Below are positions 24,289-37,100 of a DNA stretch of 64,000 nucleotides, piece by piece; position 1 is the stretch's first letter, and each line of letters starts with the position of its first letter. The stretch covers positions 5,536,265 through 5,600,264 of the forward strand of contig NC_079505.1 of NCBI RefSeq assembly GCF_030052815.1. The letters run 5' to 3'. The translations under genes and the position numbers were made by a program. Source of the DNA: Hevea brasiliensis. Its lineage: Eukaryota > Streptophyta > Magnoliopsida > Malpighiales > Euphorbiaceae. The notes under the pieces were generated by a model, which had not been told where the DNA came from, searched no databases, and was given only the letters and a program-made list of their open reading frames with translations.

Positions 24289-24716
24289 AAATTTAATGCA
24301 TCTGAACGTAAATTCCTATTTTATAATTTTCTTCACGTTTCGTAGAAGAGAAAAAAAAAAAAAAAAAACTATAATTGTTCGCAAGAAAACTTTCAATATC
24401 TATTTGACGAAATTTTGAACGATAATTCTATCACATCGATCACGGTCATTTTGTTAAAATCGAAAGATTTGCCAAAAGTGAAGGCATGAATTTGGGTAAT
24501 TTAGCTAAGATGGAGATAGAAAAAGAACAAACTAACCACGGCTGATCCTAAGCATCAAATTCAAACTGTGCAACAGCAGCCGTACTTCTTAGACAGATAA
24601 CAGATAGCGCATTCTCAAATGTACTTGGACCTGCTTCTCGATTGCTGATTACTTTAACCATGTTTGATTACACATTTTTCCTAATGATCCTAAACATAAC
24701 GGGAATCTTAATTATG
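23883..24716. other. intergenic region between convergent genes
   Basis: This 0.8 kb region holds the 3' UTRs of both neighbours, poly(A) and poly(T) runs and the TA microsatellite. No further gene was seen. Confidence 0.6.
24231..24286. repeat. (TA)n microsatellite
   Basis: An uninterrupted run of about 28 TA units lies between the convergent ends of LNK1 and the CxxC protein gene. Confidence 0.95.
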
Positions 24717-27700
24717 CTAATCAAACTGTTGTCTGAGTTGCATCTCTGTCTCACTTTTCCATGTAGCGTGAGATGACTGGCCCTTCATCCTCTTACTTTT
24801 TTCCTTATCTTTAATCGTTGAACCCTTTTTCTTGGGCTCTTTGTTTGTGTCGAATGGCCGATCACCGCACACAGGACATACCATTCCACGTGCACTGGAG
24901 TATGTCTTAGGTATTCCACATTGCAAGCACATCCTATAAAGGCAAAAAATAACCAATGACAACTGAGAAGTGGCGCTTCTGGATTTTGTTTATTCTATAG
25001 CTCTTTATGGCAACCAGTACCCGAAAATTAAAAATAATAAGGCACAATGTGGAGTTTATTTGATCATTTAGCCACTAAAAATAAAAATCGGTTTTACATT
25101 AATAAGACTGTGAATTGACACAACCAAATTGGCAATTTACCTTAAATTTCTCTAAATCACTCAGTCTTTACAATCAGCACTAGTAGGCATAGCAAAGAAA
25201 ACAACTAATTAACTTTTATCACGGCATAGAGATATATCTAAAAGACCAGGGAAAAAAGAAAGTACCTCAGTAGTTCCGCAGCATCTTCTGCATTGGGATT
25301 GGTCACGGTTGGCACTCGTTTTCCTCCCTCCTGTGTTGTGCTAAGAACTGATGATGTTGGAGGCTGGTTAGACTCAATATCACTTCTTACTCGCTCATGA
25401 ATGCCAATAAGTTGAGCTTTGGCCTCCACTACAACACCTGCAAAAAATAGGTGCATGTCATATAAAATTATTTCTTCCAGCCAATGGAACAATATTAATA
25501 ATAGATATATGGTCAAAAAATTTACCAAGAAATCTTTATTTAATGCCTCCTTCCATATAGCCTAATATGAAGTTTCCTTCTCAGCCCTTTGACAAATCAG
25601 ATAATTACTAAATTCTTTAATGTGTTGCACGAATAACACTTGAGTTGCTATCCATATGTGTTCTCTGTCTCTCCTCCCCTTCCTCACAGATTGACCTAGG
25701 GATCTACTTGTTTCTTCAAAATTTCATGCATCTCTTTCTCCCTTGTTTATTCAAAATTTTATGTGTATTCCTCCCTACTTGTTTCTTTAAAATTTCATGC
25801 ACATCCCTTGCACCCATCCTTGCCTACTTCTTTCTTCATAATTCCATGCCCTACATATATCTAATCAAAACTAGAGGCCTACGTTATTTGAACTCAAGTA
25901 TAAATATCATATAAGAATGTGTGCTTTCAAAATTTTCTTTGATTTTCCCATTCACTAAAAGGGTCAAAGTCTTATAACTATGTCTAAACTTCCTCACCTG
26001 ATGCGGGTGTTTTGGGTAAAAGGAAGAACTGAAGCAAGTTAACAAAAGACACTTGAGACATCATAATGGGTTTGTCCAAGGAGAACTTGTAAGCTTTTGT
26101 AAGTTTAACTTAAGAAATTGAGCTTGCTTGTATAAATTTGCAATTCTATCATCAGGTATCTCAATTTTTTGGTAAAATGTAGTACTGTGTGACACTGATA
26201 CAGTGATGGAATAATTGCACATTGTTTTTTTGGAGGAGTTGTTCCCAAAACCTACCTAAAGGCTAACATTGATAAAATCTTCAAACTACAAAGTGTAAGT
26301 AAAACCAGCTTGAAAAAACCTCCAAGCTGCAACCTACAGTCTAATAGATAACAACTTGAAATTTACCAATACTAGCATGGGAAATGATCCGTCACTCCAT
26401 GTTGGTAATGTTGCACAGATGGCATGATACAACATCAAATTTTTGGTTGTTTATTGGTAGAATATATCAAAAAGGTTCAAACAAAGGAAGTCCTAATCTT
26501 AATTTTGGAATATTTGAGTCTAAAGACCAACTTGAAATAACCATAACTTGGAAATGCACCAAAAAAATTTATTCCTCATAACTAGGAAATGCACCAAGAC
26601 CACTAGTCCTTATGGCCAAACCAGACACCTGACCAAATTTTTACTTTGATTCTGACCTTGCAAATGGCAATCAAGACCATTAACAATGTGTGATATGTGT
26701 GATATGAACCTGCCTAACTTCACCTCAAAAGCTAGTTCACAAGGAGAGATTTGCAAACCCATATATATAACACTCAATGCCTCCCTGCAGAACTGATGTG
26801 TGATGCATCATTTCCAAATCCTGAGCATTCTCGTGAAGCAATTGGAGTCATGACTCATTCACCCCGACCTCTCTCGAAAAATGTTAGGAAATCTTTGCAT
26901 ATGGCCCACTGACCAATACAGAGTGAACAGAGTGAGACTCTGATACCAAATGATATGACCCTGCCAAACTCCCCCTCAAAAGCTAGCTCACAAGAAAAAA
27001 TTTGCAAACCCATATATATAACACCCAAGATCCTCTGCAGAACTGATGTGGGATGCATCAATGTGATTTACTAATCACTTAAAATTATGAAACTTGATTA
27101 ATTAATGTTGTACTTTGTTATTTAATTTTACTTTGATTCTGACCTTGCAAGTAGCAATCAAGACCATTACTAATGCGATTCAATAATCACTTAAATTTAT
27201 AAAACTTGATCAATTAATGTTCTACCCTGTTATTTAACTTTATAGGGAAATTAGTTTGCAATGGATCGAGTCCAGATAAGGGTGTTGTCTGTCAGTAACA
27301 GAGTCATGGTAAATGGGTTCATAGATGATTGACCAAGTTGGATTCGTTACCGATTTGTCACTTTTGCAGGGGCTATCATAAATATTTTTTCAAAACTTGC
27401 ACATAAGCCGCTAATGTTTTACGTAATGTATGTCCTTTTCTTCTAGGTTAAATTTCAGACACAGATTTTGTGCTCAAAACTTGCTGGTGAAAAAAGCGAG
27501 TCTCAAAAAACCATACTCTTTGGATCTTCACAAGATGCCAATGAAATTAAACTGATATAGAAATTTAATAAATTTCTTATGATTTTTCTATAATCATACC
27601 TAATTTCTACTGACAAATGTAGCAAAGAATCAAAGGATAACAAAAAATTTACCAGCAGGTAAGTCTTTCTTCTCCTTTCGATTCCTCCAGCGACCGTGCC

Positions 27701-28116
27701 TACCTAGCTGGTGCTCAACGCCTCCTGCGCTGGGTTGCTCTTCAACGCAATTGTTAAGAAACTGTGAAGGTCCTGAAATCTCCAAAAACCACAACAGAAA
27801 AAGAAACTATTAGACTCCTAATCTCTATTTAGCACAGAAAATTATACCTAATTTGGAATTCCTCAACTAATTAACACAAATTAGGAATGATTACTTCGGA
27901 GAAGACGTGGAGCGCAGAGGGAAGACCGGACGATCCATTGGACGGAGCGGATTGGCCGAATACTGATTTGTAGGAAAGCAAACGGCCGCCGGACACGGCG
28001 GAGGCGGACGAATCATCGTATTCATAATCATCATCATCATCGAAGGAGATACGGTAATCCTCCGGTGGTGCTTCTTCATCCGCCGAAGAATAGCCTTGAA
28101 TGAGAGACAAGCTCAT
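24717..28116 (-). CDS. acidic protein with paired CxxC (zinc-ribbon-like) C-terminus
   Basis: I do not recognise this protein by name. Exons on the minus strand are 28116-27895, 27779-27653, 25437-25266 and 24933-24717: 738 nt, 245 aa, in frame. The N-terminus (MSLSLIQGYSSADEEAPPED) is followed by an Asp/Tyr-rich acidic run near residues 25-35. The middle has AKAQLIGIHERVRSDIES (about 119-136). The C-terminal exon has CLQCG, 12 residues, then CPVCG, spacing suited to one zinc ion, followed by a Lys-rich tail, suggesting a nuclear or nucleic-acid-associated role by inference only. The acceptor of exon 2 was set at GGAG|ATTTCAGG because the next downstream AG breaks the frame; that junction is the least certain. 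A TRIM sits in the intron between exons 2 and 3. Confidence 0.75.
25690..25850. repeat. degenerate tandem repeat in intron
   Basis: Three imperfect units of about 60 bp with the core CTTGTTTCTTCAAAATTTCATGCA lie in the intron between exons 2 and 3 of the CxxC protein gene. No coding meaning. Confidence 0.6.
26700..27060 (-). mobile_element. complete TRIM retrotransposon (361 bp)
   Basis: Two LTRs, 26700-26810 and 26951-27060, both TGATATGA...GATGCATCA, flank 140 bp of non-coding sequence. TGGTATCAGAG (minus strand, about 26,938-26,948) next to the right LTR is a tRNA-Met primer-binding site, giving minus orientation. ATGTG flanks both ends (26695-26699 and 27061-27065). The host DNA is a tandem duplication, whose other copy at 27,125-27,247 lacks the element. 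Terminal-repeat retrotransposons in miniature carry no genes and are moved in trans. Confidence 0.9.
27125..27247. repeat. tandem duplicate of the TRIM target region
   Basis: TTTACTTTGATTCTGACCTT through ATTAATGTTCTACCCTGTTA repeats the sequence now split between about 26,638-26,699 and 27,066-27,124. The duplication predates the TRIM insertion. Confidence 0.85.
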
Positions 28117-28937
28117 GGTTTCTTCGGCTGAGCGAAGGCTTCTTGTTTAGGCGTTTACAATGAACTGTGGAGCAGCCTATTACCATCGCCAATGGATAAA
28201 GAAGGTAATATAATTACGAATTTATTATTATTTGCTTTATAATTAAAAATTAATATATAATTATGTGATTATTTGTAAATTTTTAATTTTTTTAAATGCA
28301 TTTTATTTTATTTTTCTATTTAATTAAATTTCTAAATTATGCAAATATATCTTATTAGTTAATTAATCATGTTAAAAAGTTTTCACTAAAAATATATAAA
28401 TTTTCTAAAATAAAAAATTATATATTTAAAGAATTTAAAAATTAAAAATTAAAAATTAAGACAAAAATCAATTTTAGATATGAATTTCTAATTTAAATTT
28501 AGAGAATTTGAAATTAAATTTTTAAAATTTCTTAATTATTCAATTTTAATTTTAATTTCATTCTAATTACTTGGTATCGATTAAATTTAATTATTAATTT
28601 CTTTAATCTTTTTAAACCTAATTTAACTAATAATTATACTAATCAATTTTAATCTAGTTCAATGTTAATTTTTATCAATCAGATTTTGATTGATTTTAAT
28701 TTAATTATAATTTATAGTAATCAAATTTCAATTGGTTTTCAGTTTCAAATTAACCAACAACATTTAATAATAAACTTTTCATATTAATAATTAATATATT
28801 AATAATTAATAGCAAAATAATTAATTAAAAAAATAATTATATGCAACCAATTACATATTAATTATTTATAATTAAATAGTGATTTAACAATACTAAAGTA
28901 GTTTTTTTAATAAAAATTCAAGAGTACGTTAACAAGT
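28117..28937. other. divergent intergenic region upstream of the CxxC gene
   Basis: The first 80 bp should hold the 5' UTR and promoter of the minus-strand gene. The rest is very A+T-rich with no recognised feature until the tRNA gene. Confidence 0.5.
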
Positions 28938-29009
28938 GGATCCGTGGCGCAATGGTAGCGCGTCTGACTCCAGATCAGAAGGTTGCGTGTTCGATTCACG
29001 TCGGGTTCA
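28938..29009 (+). tRNA. tRNA-Trp (CCA)
   Basis: The 72 nt sequence folds as a cloverleaf: acceptor GGATCCG/CGGGTTC with two G-U pairs, D arm GCGC...GCGC, anticodon loop CTCCAGA with anticodon CCA, and T arm GCGTG-TTCGATT-CACGT. There is no intron and CCA is not encoded. The box A (TGGCGCAATGG) and box B (TGTTCGATTCA) promoters are intact. A T6 run at about 29,017-29,022 is a Pol III terminator, and an AACAAG upstream of the gene resembles the CAA start motif of plant tRNA genes. It looks functional. Confidence 0.95.
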
Positions 29010-29022
29010 ATTTCCCTTTTTT

Positions 29023-30830
29023 GTAAAATTTGCCTTTCCTTATATTATTTTTTCAAATAAGTCCCCAAATCTTACCTTATTTATGTGGAAGACCCCTTAA
29101 AACTTACCCTCCTGTATTTTTCCACACGCTCTGAACTCTCAACCCTTCACCCAGCATTTCCCACAAACTCTATAATCACTTAATCAGTGCAAAAATAAAA
29201 ATATCTTAAAAATAAAGTGCAAAAATAAAAATTATAATATTTAATATAATATAATACGAAAAATATCTGGATAAAAATTATTGGAAGTAATATATTAAAA
29301 ATTTAAAAATATAAATTTTATATGTTAAAACATATAATTATTATAATACAACTACAATATAAACATTAATTTTAATAGTTCAGTATATATTAAAATTTTA
29401 AAAAATTAAATTATTATTATATATATATATATTATATTTAAAATTCCATCTTAAAATTTTTAATGCTAAAAAAAATTAAAGTTTCTTAATTCTCTTTTTG
29501 GGGAAATGGGAAAAAATTTGCAAATTTTACTATTTTTATAATTTTGTTCTATTTTTTTTTTATAATTACATCAAAACTATTGACAACTGTGCAATTGTAT
29601 CCTACTATTAAGCATATCATTAGAAATTAATAAAAAAATATTACCTCAATTATTAATACTATTTAATAATTGCACCCTAATAGTTTTATTAATTTGGAGT
29701 AATTAATATAACTGAGATGATAGTTCTATTGATTTATAATGGCGTGAGTGACGGCAAGGTATTATTGTATTACAACTCAATTAAGTTTTTATTTCAAGAA
29801 TTTAGGGTCGGTTATATGAATTCTCTCTCTTCATTTTAAACGATTTTGGATTAAATTTTTTAAAATGTGTAATGCTTTTAGGTCATGTTGTAAGGTATTA
29901 TTGTATTATTATCAATAATTTAGAGTGTAATTATTTAATAAAAATCATAAAACAATGATAAAAATGAGTAGAGTGTGAGATTTGTTTCAGCCATTATTCT
30001 TTTATTTTTCAAGAATTTCAAAAATAATTAATTTTTTTGTGAATATAAAGAAGACTGATTTTTTAGGATATGTTTAGAGTGTAGAAAAGTAAGGAAATAG
30101 GAAAAGTAGAAAAGTAAGGAAAATAGAAAATTTGTGAAGGAAAATAAAAATATTTTATTTTATTTAGAATGATGAAAAATTAGAAAGGAAGAAAAATAAG
30201 AATGAAAAACAATAAATAGAAATTTAGTTTTTTTTTTTCTCTCTATTTTTAGAGAGAAAATGGGTTGAAAATAAATAAATTATTTTTTATTTTTATAATT
30301 ATTTATTTTATTTTAAATAAAAAATAGATTTTTACTATTTGAAGAAGCTACTTTTTTTTTCTTTTGTGGATATTTAACCCGACTGTATTTTAGTTTTAAT
30401 ATTTTATATAATTATTAAAATTTTTAAATATAAATTATTAATAAAAAAATATTTTTTTATTTAAATTAATAATTAAAATGTATAAATAAATTTAAATATT
30501 TTTAAATAATAATAATTAAATTTAAGATAATTTTAAATAATTAAAAATAAATTTTAATTAAAATTAAAACAAGTAGAAATATTAAAATTATTAATTGAGT
30601 TTTGAATTTAAATAAATAACTTTTATAAATATTTTATTTTTTTATGTGAAATGAAAAATAATTTACTTTTCATAATTTTATTTTTTTATTTTTCCCTCCT
30701 TTACTTTTTTTTTTTTAAATTCCCTAATAAAAAAAATTCCCTTTCGCTTGATTGATTGATAAGGCAAAATGATTTAAGACAAAACATCAACGTGACGAGA
30801 AGCGAAGATTTAGGTGATTTTATTTCCTTA
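29023..30830. other. A+T-rich intergenic region
   Basis: No coding region was seen. Around 30,075-30,715 a GTAGAAAAGTAAGGAAA motif on one side and its rough complement (TTTTCCCTCCTTTACTTTTT) on the other may be ends of a degenerate MITE. The last part leads into the 5' UTR of the ERGIC3-like gene. Confidence 0.4.
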
Positions 30831-31105
30831 CTGTGTCAGGACACGACACCCAACTGTACCCATTGATCGAAAACCAAAGAAAGGTCTCTCCTTTCTCTTC
30901 TCTCCGTCTCTCTTTGACCCATTATCCGGCCTACCACTCGCCGTCCTTCTTGTAATCGCCGCCTCTGTTTAGGCCACGGCTATATCAGCTATGGCTTCCT
31001 CTTTATATGCCCATGTATAGATTCTTGTTTTCTTTGTGCTTTTGAAGGTGTAACCTTTCTGGGTATTGGTTGATTACTTGGAAATTTTGGTTGAAAGTGG
31101 AAAGC

Positions 31106-34100
31106 ATGATTCAGAAACTGAGGAAGTTAGATGCTTACCCAAAAATCAATGAGGATTTTTATAGGAGGACCTTTTCCGGTGGCCTCATTACCCTCGTCTC
31201 TTTTCTTATCATGCTTTTCCTCTTCTCCTCTGAGTTAAGTATGTCTCTCTCTCTCTCTCTCTGTGTGTTTGTGGGTTGCTTCTGACCATTACATATCAGT
31301 TGTTAAAGATGATGTCTTTTGAATTGAGCATATGGTAGTGAATTGAATTGCGATATAGGATGTTTAAGAATTTAGAGAAGTTGAAGGTTAGGCAAATGAA
31401 TTGTACATGAGGGATGCTTATATAGATTTCAATAGTGTAAATAAGCTTGTGAAGAAGGTGCAAATGAAAAAACCCATTGGTTGTGTTATGGGGCTGAATC
31501 TATAATAGTTTTGAAAAAGATCAACCAAAAGAACTGATTTTCTGGTTACACAACCAGGAAAGACTACCAGTAAATGTGTTTTTTATTCTCAGATTTTTTT
31601 TTCTAAAATTGGAAATTAGTACCCCATTTATAGCATAAAATTCTAATAGAATAAAGCTTTGAATATATCTTAATAGAATAAGAGATTAAACTTAAGAGCT
31701 TGTTTGGTTCAATTCTAAAATACAAAATTATGTAATTCAATTGAATTTCATATTTTGTATGTTTGATGTTAAAAAAATAAATAAATTCTAGGAATTGGAT
31801 ATAACTAAAAATGATTCCTATTAAATTTGATGGAATTTGAAATGAATTCCAGGAAACTTACATAGTAATATTTTTTGGACTAAAATGCTACTATCAAAAA
31901 TTTTCTTCTCAATCATTCATCTTTTTATATACTTATATATTTTAACTATTCACTTTGAAATTTTGATCACTAATGTGATCAATAGAATTTACTACACTCA
32001 ATAAGTACCATTAATTAATTAAAAAAATTAAAAGTGGTTTGAATCTTTAAGGAAAAATAACCAAGTATCATTAATATCATCCTTAAATTTTCCCTTAAAG
32101 CAATCTGTCACCTTGCACAATTCTTCCTTTAAATTTTTTTTTTTATATTTATTATCACATAAGATATTTTATATTGTCCTCAGTTTTTAATATTTAAGCT
32201 TATTATGCACTTAGTGATGACATTATTTATGTTATTATATACATCTCCTATATTATGAGAAATGTCAATTTGTTTTATATTTATTACTATATTGATGTAG
32301 AACAACTAAGAACAAAGAACACAACAAGGACCAATCCTTAAAAAAGAGAACTAATTCTCAATAATTTTATTTAATCTCAATAATAATCATAATTCAAATG
32401 TACTGAATAATAGAAAATTAGCTCTATTAATGGAGCTAATTTTAACTCAAAATTGTTTAGAGTGGAGAAAGCAAATCCATATAGCCGACCCCAAATTTTT
32501 GGGATAAAGGCTTAGTTGAGTTGAGTTGAGTTTAATAGAGCTTACAACCCTAATCAAATTAGGAATAGAAATCCTAATTCAACTCTAATTAGGAATACTA
32601 AATAAGATAAATTAGAAAATAATAGACCTAATAATAATAAAATTCTTAAACAATAAAAACTCTTTAAATTTCTTAATCCTATAATAATTAAAATTCCTAA
32701 ATAAAATTCTAAACTTCCTATTCTGCATTAATTGTTAGTTGCTTTATATGTTTGTTAATTATTATAAATTTATTAGGTATAAGATTTTTTTAATTCTGTA
32801 GAAAATATAATCTTTTAATTTTATTATTGAGGATAGTTTAAGAAATAAGGACAAATGAATTTCAATTTTGAAATTATACGAAACATAAATTATGTAGAAT
32901 TCAATTGAATTTTGCATTTTAAGTTGTGTTATACCGAACAGTGGAATTCATTTCAAATGAATTCCAAAGTTTGTAGTAGAATTGAACAAAACATTATGTA
33001 AATCTTAACAAAATAAGGATTTGGCCCTTCTCAATAAACAACAATAACAATTAATAGATGACATAATGTAGGAAAGGTTTTGTTGTATTTGGAGAAATGG
33101 CATAATGCTTTGTTGATCTTTTCATTTGTATCTCATTTTTGTGGATTTTATATTGAAAATTTCTCAATTCAACATGCCTATTTATATTGGTTGTGTAATG
33201 ATTCTTCGGCAAAGCATAAACTATCATGTTAAAAATTATCATCTTCTTTAGATAATGATATTAGCATAAGAAACTTCTTGATAATGACCATCTTAAGCCA
33301 GTGCCTCAGCTGGAAAAAAAAAAAAAAAAGAAAAAAAAAGGGAGAACAAAAAAAAGAAAGAAGAAGAAGAAAAAGATTGGTGATTCGATTTTATCAAGTC
33401 TGGCATTTTGCGATGTTTTCTTTTCCTATACTTATGTTATGAACTAATCTTTTTGAGTGGTATTTAATGACATTTCTTTATATTCTCTATTTCTTCTTGA
33501 CAAAGATTTTTATGAGTTACTGGATCTGGTCTTAGTAGTTCTTAAAGTTATATTGGCTATTGATGCCTGTTTTTCTTGAAGGATTATACCTGCGTATTGT
33601 TACTGAGACGAAGCTCTTAGTGGATACTTCAAGAGGGGAAACTCTAAGGATCAATGTACTCTTCTTTCTTCCTTCCTTTTAATTGATTCATTGCTTCCCA
33701 TGGTTTGATCCTTTGGTGTTCTGGAGTTGCTAGGTGTTAATTGATGTTTGTGTTTTGGTTCATCCTTGTTTTTGCTTGAATGTGCAGTTTGATGTCACTT
33801 TTCCTGCCATTCCATGTACATTGCTCAGTATTGATGCCAAGGATATCATGGGAGAGGAGCATTTCGATATAGTATGTACACAAAAAGTGGCTTCTTGTTG
33901 GTCAATTTACATTTGCACATTATTTGGCTGCTCGCTCAATTCATTTGATTGCTTGACTGTTATTTGTTGAAACCTGTGTTGGTTTGCTGCTTATAATTCT
34001 TCTTTTTCATGTACAGAGACATAATATAACTAAGAAAAGGATTAATGTTCATGGTGATGTAATTGAAGTCAGGCGTGATGGGATTGGTGCACCAAAAGTC

Positions 34101-34107
34101 AGTGAGA

Positions 34108-34144
<37 letters not shown>

Positions 34145-37100
34145 CTGTTTTGCATGTTTTCCCTTCCCTGTTTGAGCAAGCAATTCTTACAAATACAACT
34201 GATAACATCCTATTCTTTAGATTTGGTTATGATCATGTGTATGCACACACTGTACCACTTCTTATGCTGATCATATCATTGTTAGACACAGAAACACCTG
34301 TACTCGTATATATAAGCCTCAAATTGGTCAATATGCCTCGCAATGTAGATATACTCATAGGGGTTTGAACTTTGATTTATAACTTGGTGAATTAGGTTCT
34401 CCTTTTCCATTATGTTCCTTATTTCCACCCCAAACGTGCAACATATTTTCTCCCAGTTTTCTGTTTCTGTTCATGGTTTAATTTTTTGAATATTTGTTGT
34501 GCTTTTTTTTGTTTCTCCTTCTTTGCTTGTACATCAACTGCCCATTTTAATTATTTTTCTCTTCTTCGTGCAGGTTGAAAAGCCTTTGCAAAAGCATGGT
34601 GGCAGACTTGAACACAATGAAATTTATTGTGGCTCATGCTATGGCGCAGAAATGGTACATTTAATCTCTGGCATCCATTTTTTGCTACATTATCTATTAA
34701 TCTATGGCAATTGAAGCATGTAACTATATTATATGCTAGGTAGCATAGTGATTGCTAAACTGATATAAAATGGCTGGGAAACTTTACGATACATTGCATA
34801 TTTAAGTCTCATGGTTTTGATGAACTATTCTAAATCTGATCATCGCCCTACTTTGCTTCCCAATCCCAAATAATGCTAATAAAGAAAAAAAAAACGTCGT
34901 TTGCTTCTTTTGAAACCTTAATCTTGTAATAAGAGTTATAAATCCAGATTTTGCAGGGTTTTGGATGCTCATGAAAAATGTATTTTGTTTGTTGACCTTG
35001 CTTGGTGAAAGCTCAAGCTTTTGGTAAGAAAGGCTTGGGCTAAAAAAAAATTTCATCCGAATTTATCAACTTTGAACAGTTAAACAGCAGCTTAAGGATA
35101 CTCATTTCATACTTCTCTAATACTCTTTTTACTTAAGATTGCTATTTTGCTTTTCTCTCATCTGTCTCCCGTAGACTTATTCACATTCAGCTAACACTCA
35201 ATATTGCTTTCATGAAATTGAGTTGAATGATAATATTAGATTGTTTATTAATTTCTCTCTCTCTCTCTCTCTTGCTCTTTCTTATGTAGTCAGATGATGA
35301 TTGTTGCAACTCATGTGAACAAGTTCGTGAAGCATACAAGAAAAAAGGGTGGGCATTGACTGGTACGCATTTGATTGACCAGGTTAGTTTGCAAGTACTA
35401 TTTCAGAGCATTTTGTAACATAATATAAGCTAATCTTTAGGAGGGCACAAAAGCTACTAATTATTATAGTAATTGATGTATCTTGCATTAGCATGCTTCA
35501 TATGCATATTCCATTCCCCTGCTCTAATGTAGCTATGCTATCATATTCTTTAGGAATGACTTAGCAATAAGTGGTGTTACAATCCTCCATTAGCCCTTTG
35601 TCCTAATTATTGTTAATTTGTTACTGTGGACACTAAATAGAAGGTATCGGAGCCACACTGTGCTGTAAAGGAGTATATTAGGGTTGAACTCTTAGAGTTG
35701 AACTCTTACTTTCTGTAGCATATATAATTTGATAGTGGAAATCTGATGTGGCAATGGCCCATTTAATTTGGAAACCACATATTCTCTAGGATGTGGAGTT
35801 CATGTCACATTAGTTTCTTCTCAATGCAATGTACATGGTATCCATTTTAGACTAGAATTTCAAATAAAATGAATAGTATGCTATTAACAATAAGCTTTTG
35901 GGACATCAACATGGTTGCTTTAAAGAAGGGGAAAACAAAATCTAACTGCGACCAATTGCCTTTGTGATGTTAAGTATGCCCGCATCTGCAACATCCATTT
36001 TGTGATAGCCTACGAGTTATGACCTGAGTCCTGGGCTAAATCTGTTGATATATCAGGGACGTGTTCTTAAATTGGCTATTTGGCTTACATGGAGCAAACA
36101 TCATCATAAAGAGGGAATAATACACATGCCACAATAATGAATGCTATTTAAAATCTTCTCCAAAAGAAGAAAGAAAAGGAAGAAGAAAGCAAGAAGGAGC
36201 CATTTTCAGCCCATGCAAGCAATTTCTGTGAGTTTGACGCGGGTGAGCTCCAGTTTTGATGCAGCCGCTTCAATCCAAAAGAAAAAAAAGATAACAGGGC
36301 AAATGAAGGGCAAGTCTGTATCTGCAGTTTCTGTTCTGAATTGTGTATTGGTGGGCCATAACTAGAGAGTAGGTAGAGTGTGATGAATGACCCATTAAAA
36401 TTTTAGCTTGTGCCAAAATGAGTTATCATTCATGGGTGAAGATATCGAGCCACTTAAGGAAGTATTATCCTGGACCTGCTGGAACATCACTTTTTGGTGT
36501 GTGACACAAATTGTTGCATTGTTTCTTAAACGATTGTGATAAAATTCTATGCCTCCATTTCTATAATATTGTTGTTTTGCATAATATTGTTGTTTTGCAT
36601 TACTCTTGGATGTTCATAAACTGAAATAGTAGTTAAAACTTTACAGAGCTTCATAAATTGTGCAAAATTAAATGCATGTCTTTGTTATGAAAATTTTCTG
36701 CTATTTTTATGGTCAGGTAGGCCTGGGAAAATTGTTTACCATGTGTGAGCCTTGTATTGTAATTGTATTGAGTTTTTTCATGTCCCTTTTGGTTTCAGTG
36801 TATGAGGGAAGAATTTTTCCAAAGGGTCATAGATGAAGAAGGTGAAGGATGTAATATATATGGATCTCTGGAAGTAAATAAAGTGGCTGGAAATTTTCAT
36901 TTTGTACCTGGGAAAAGCCTTCATCACTCAAATGTCCATGTGAAAGATTTGCTGTCTGTTAAATCGTATAGTTATAATGTAAGAAGCATTTTGATACTTG
37001 AAATAGTTCAAATATAATTAAATTTTCTTTTTGGATTTTTTACAACTTATTTTAAAATTTTGTTGTATTTTGAAAATTTAATTTAACACTATTTTACCTT

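Larger units (their letters stand above)
31700..32994. mobile_element. possible inverted-repeat element hosting nested insertions
   Basis: GTTTGGTTCAATTCTA (31702-31717) and TAGAATTGAACAAAAC (32977-32992) form an inverted pair with one mismatch. The interior also has matching A+T-rich arms (AATTCAATTGAATTT on both sides). Without the LTR nested inside, the element would be about 850 bp. No target-site duplication was recognised. It lies in ERGIC3 intron 1. Confidence 0.45.

Noticed and set aside
31070..31105. Upstream in-frame start for the ERGIC3-like protein
   Set aside because: The extra 12 residues (MITWKFWLKVES) are unlike the family, whose members begin a few residues before LRxLDAYPK; the ATG at 31,106 fits better.
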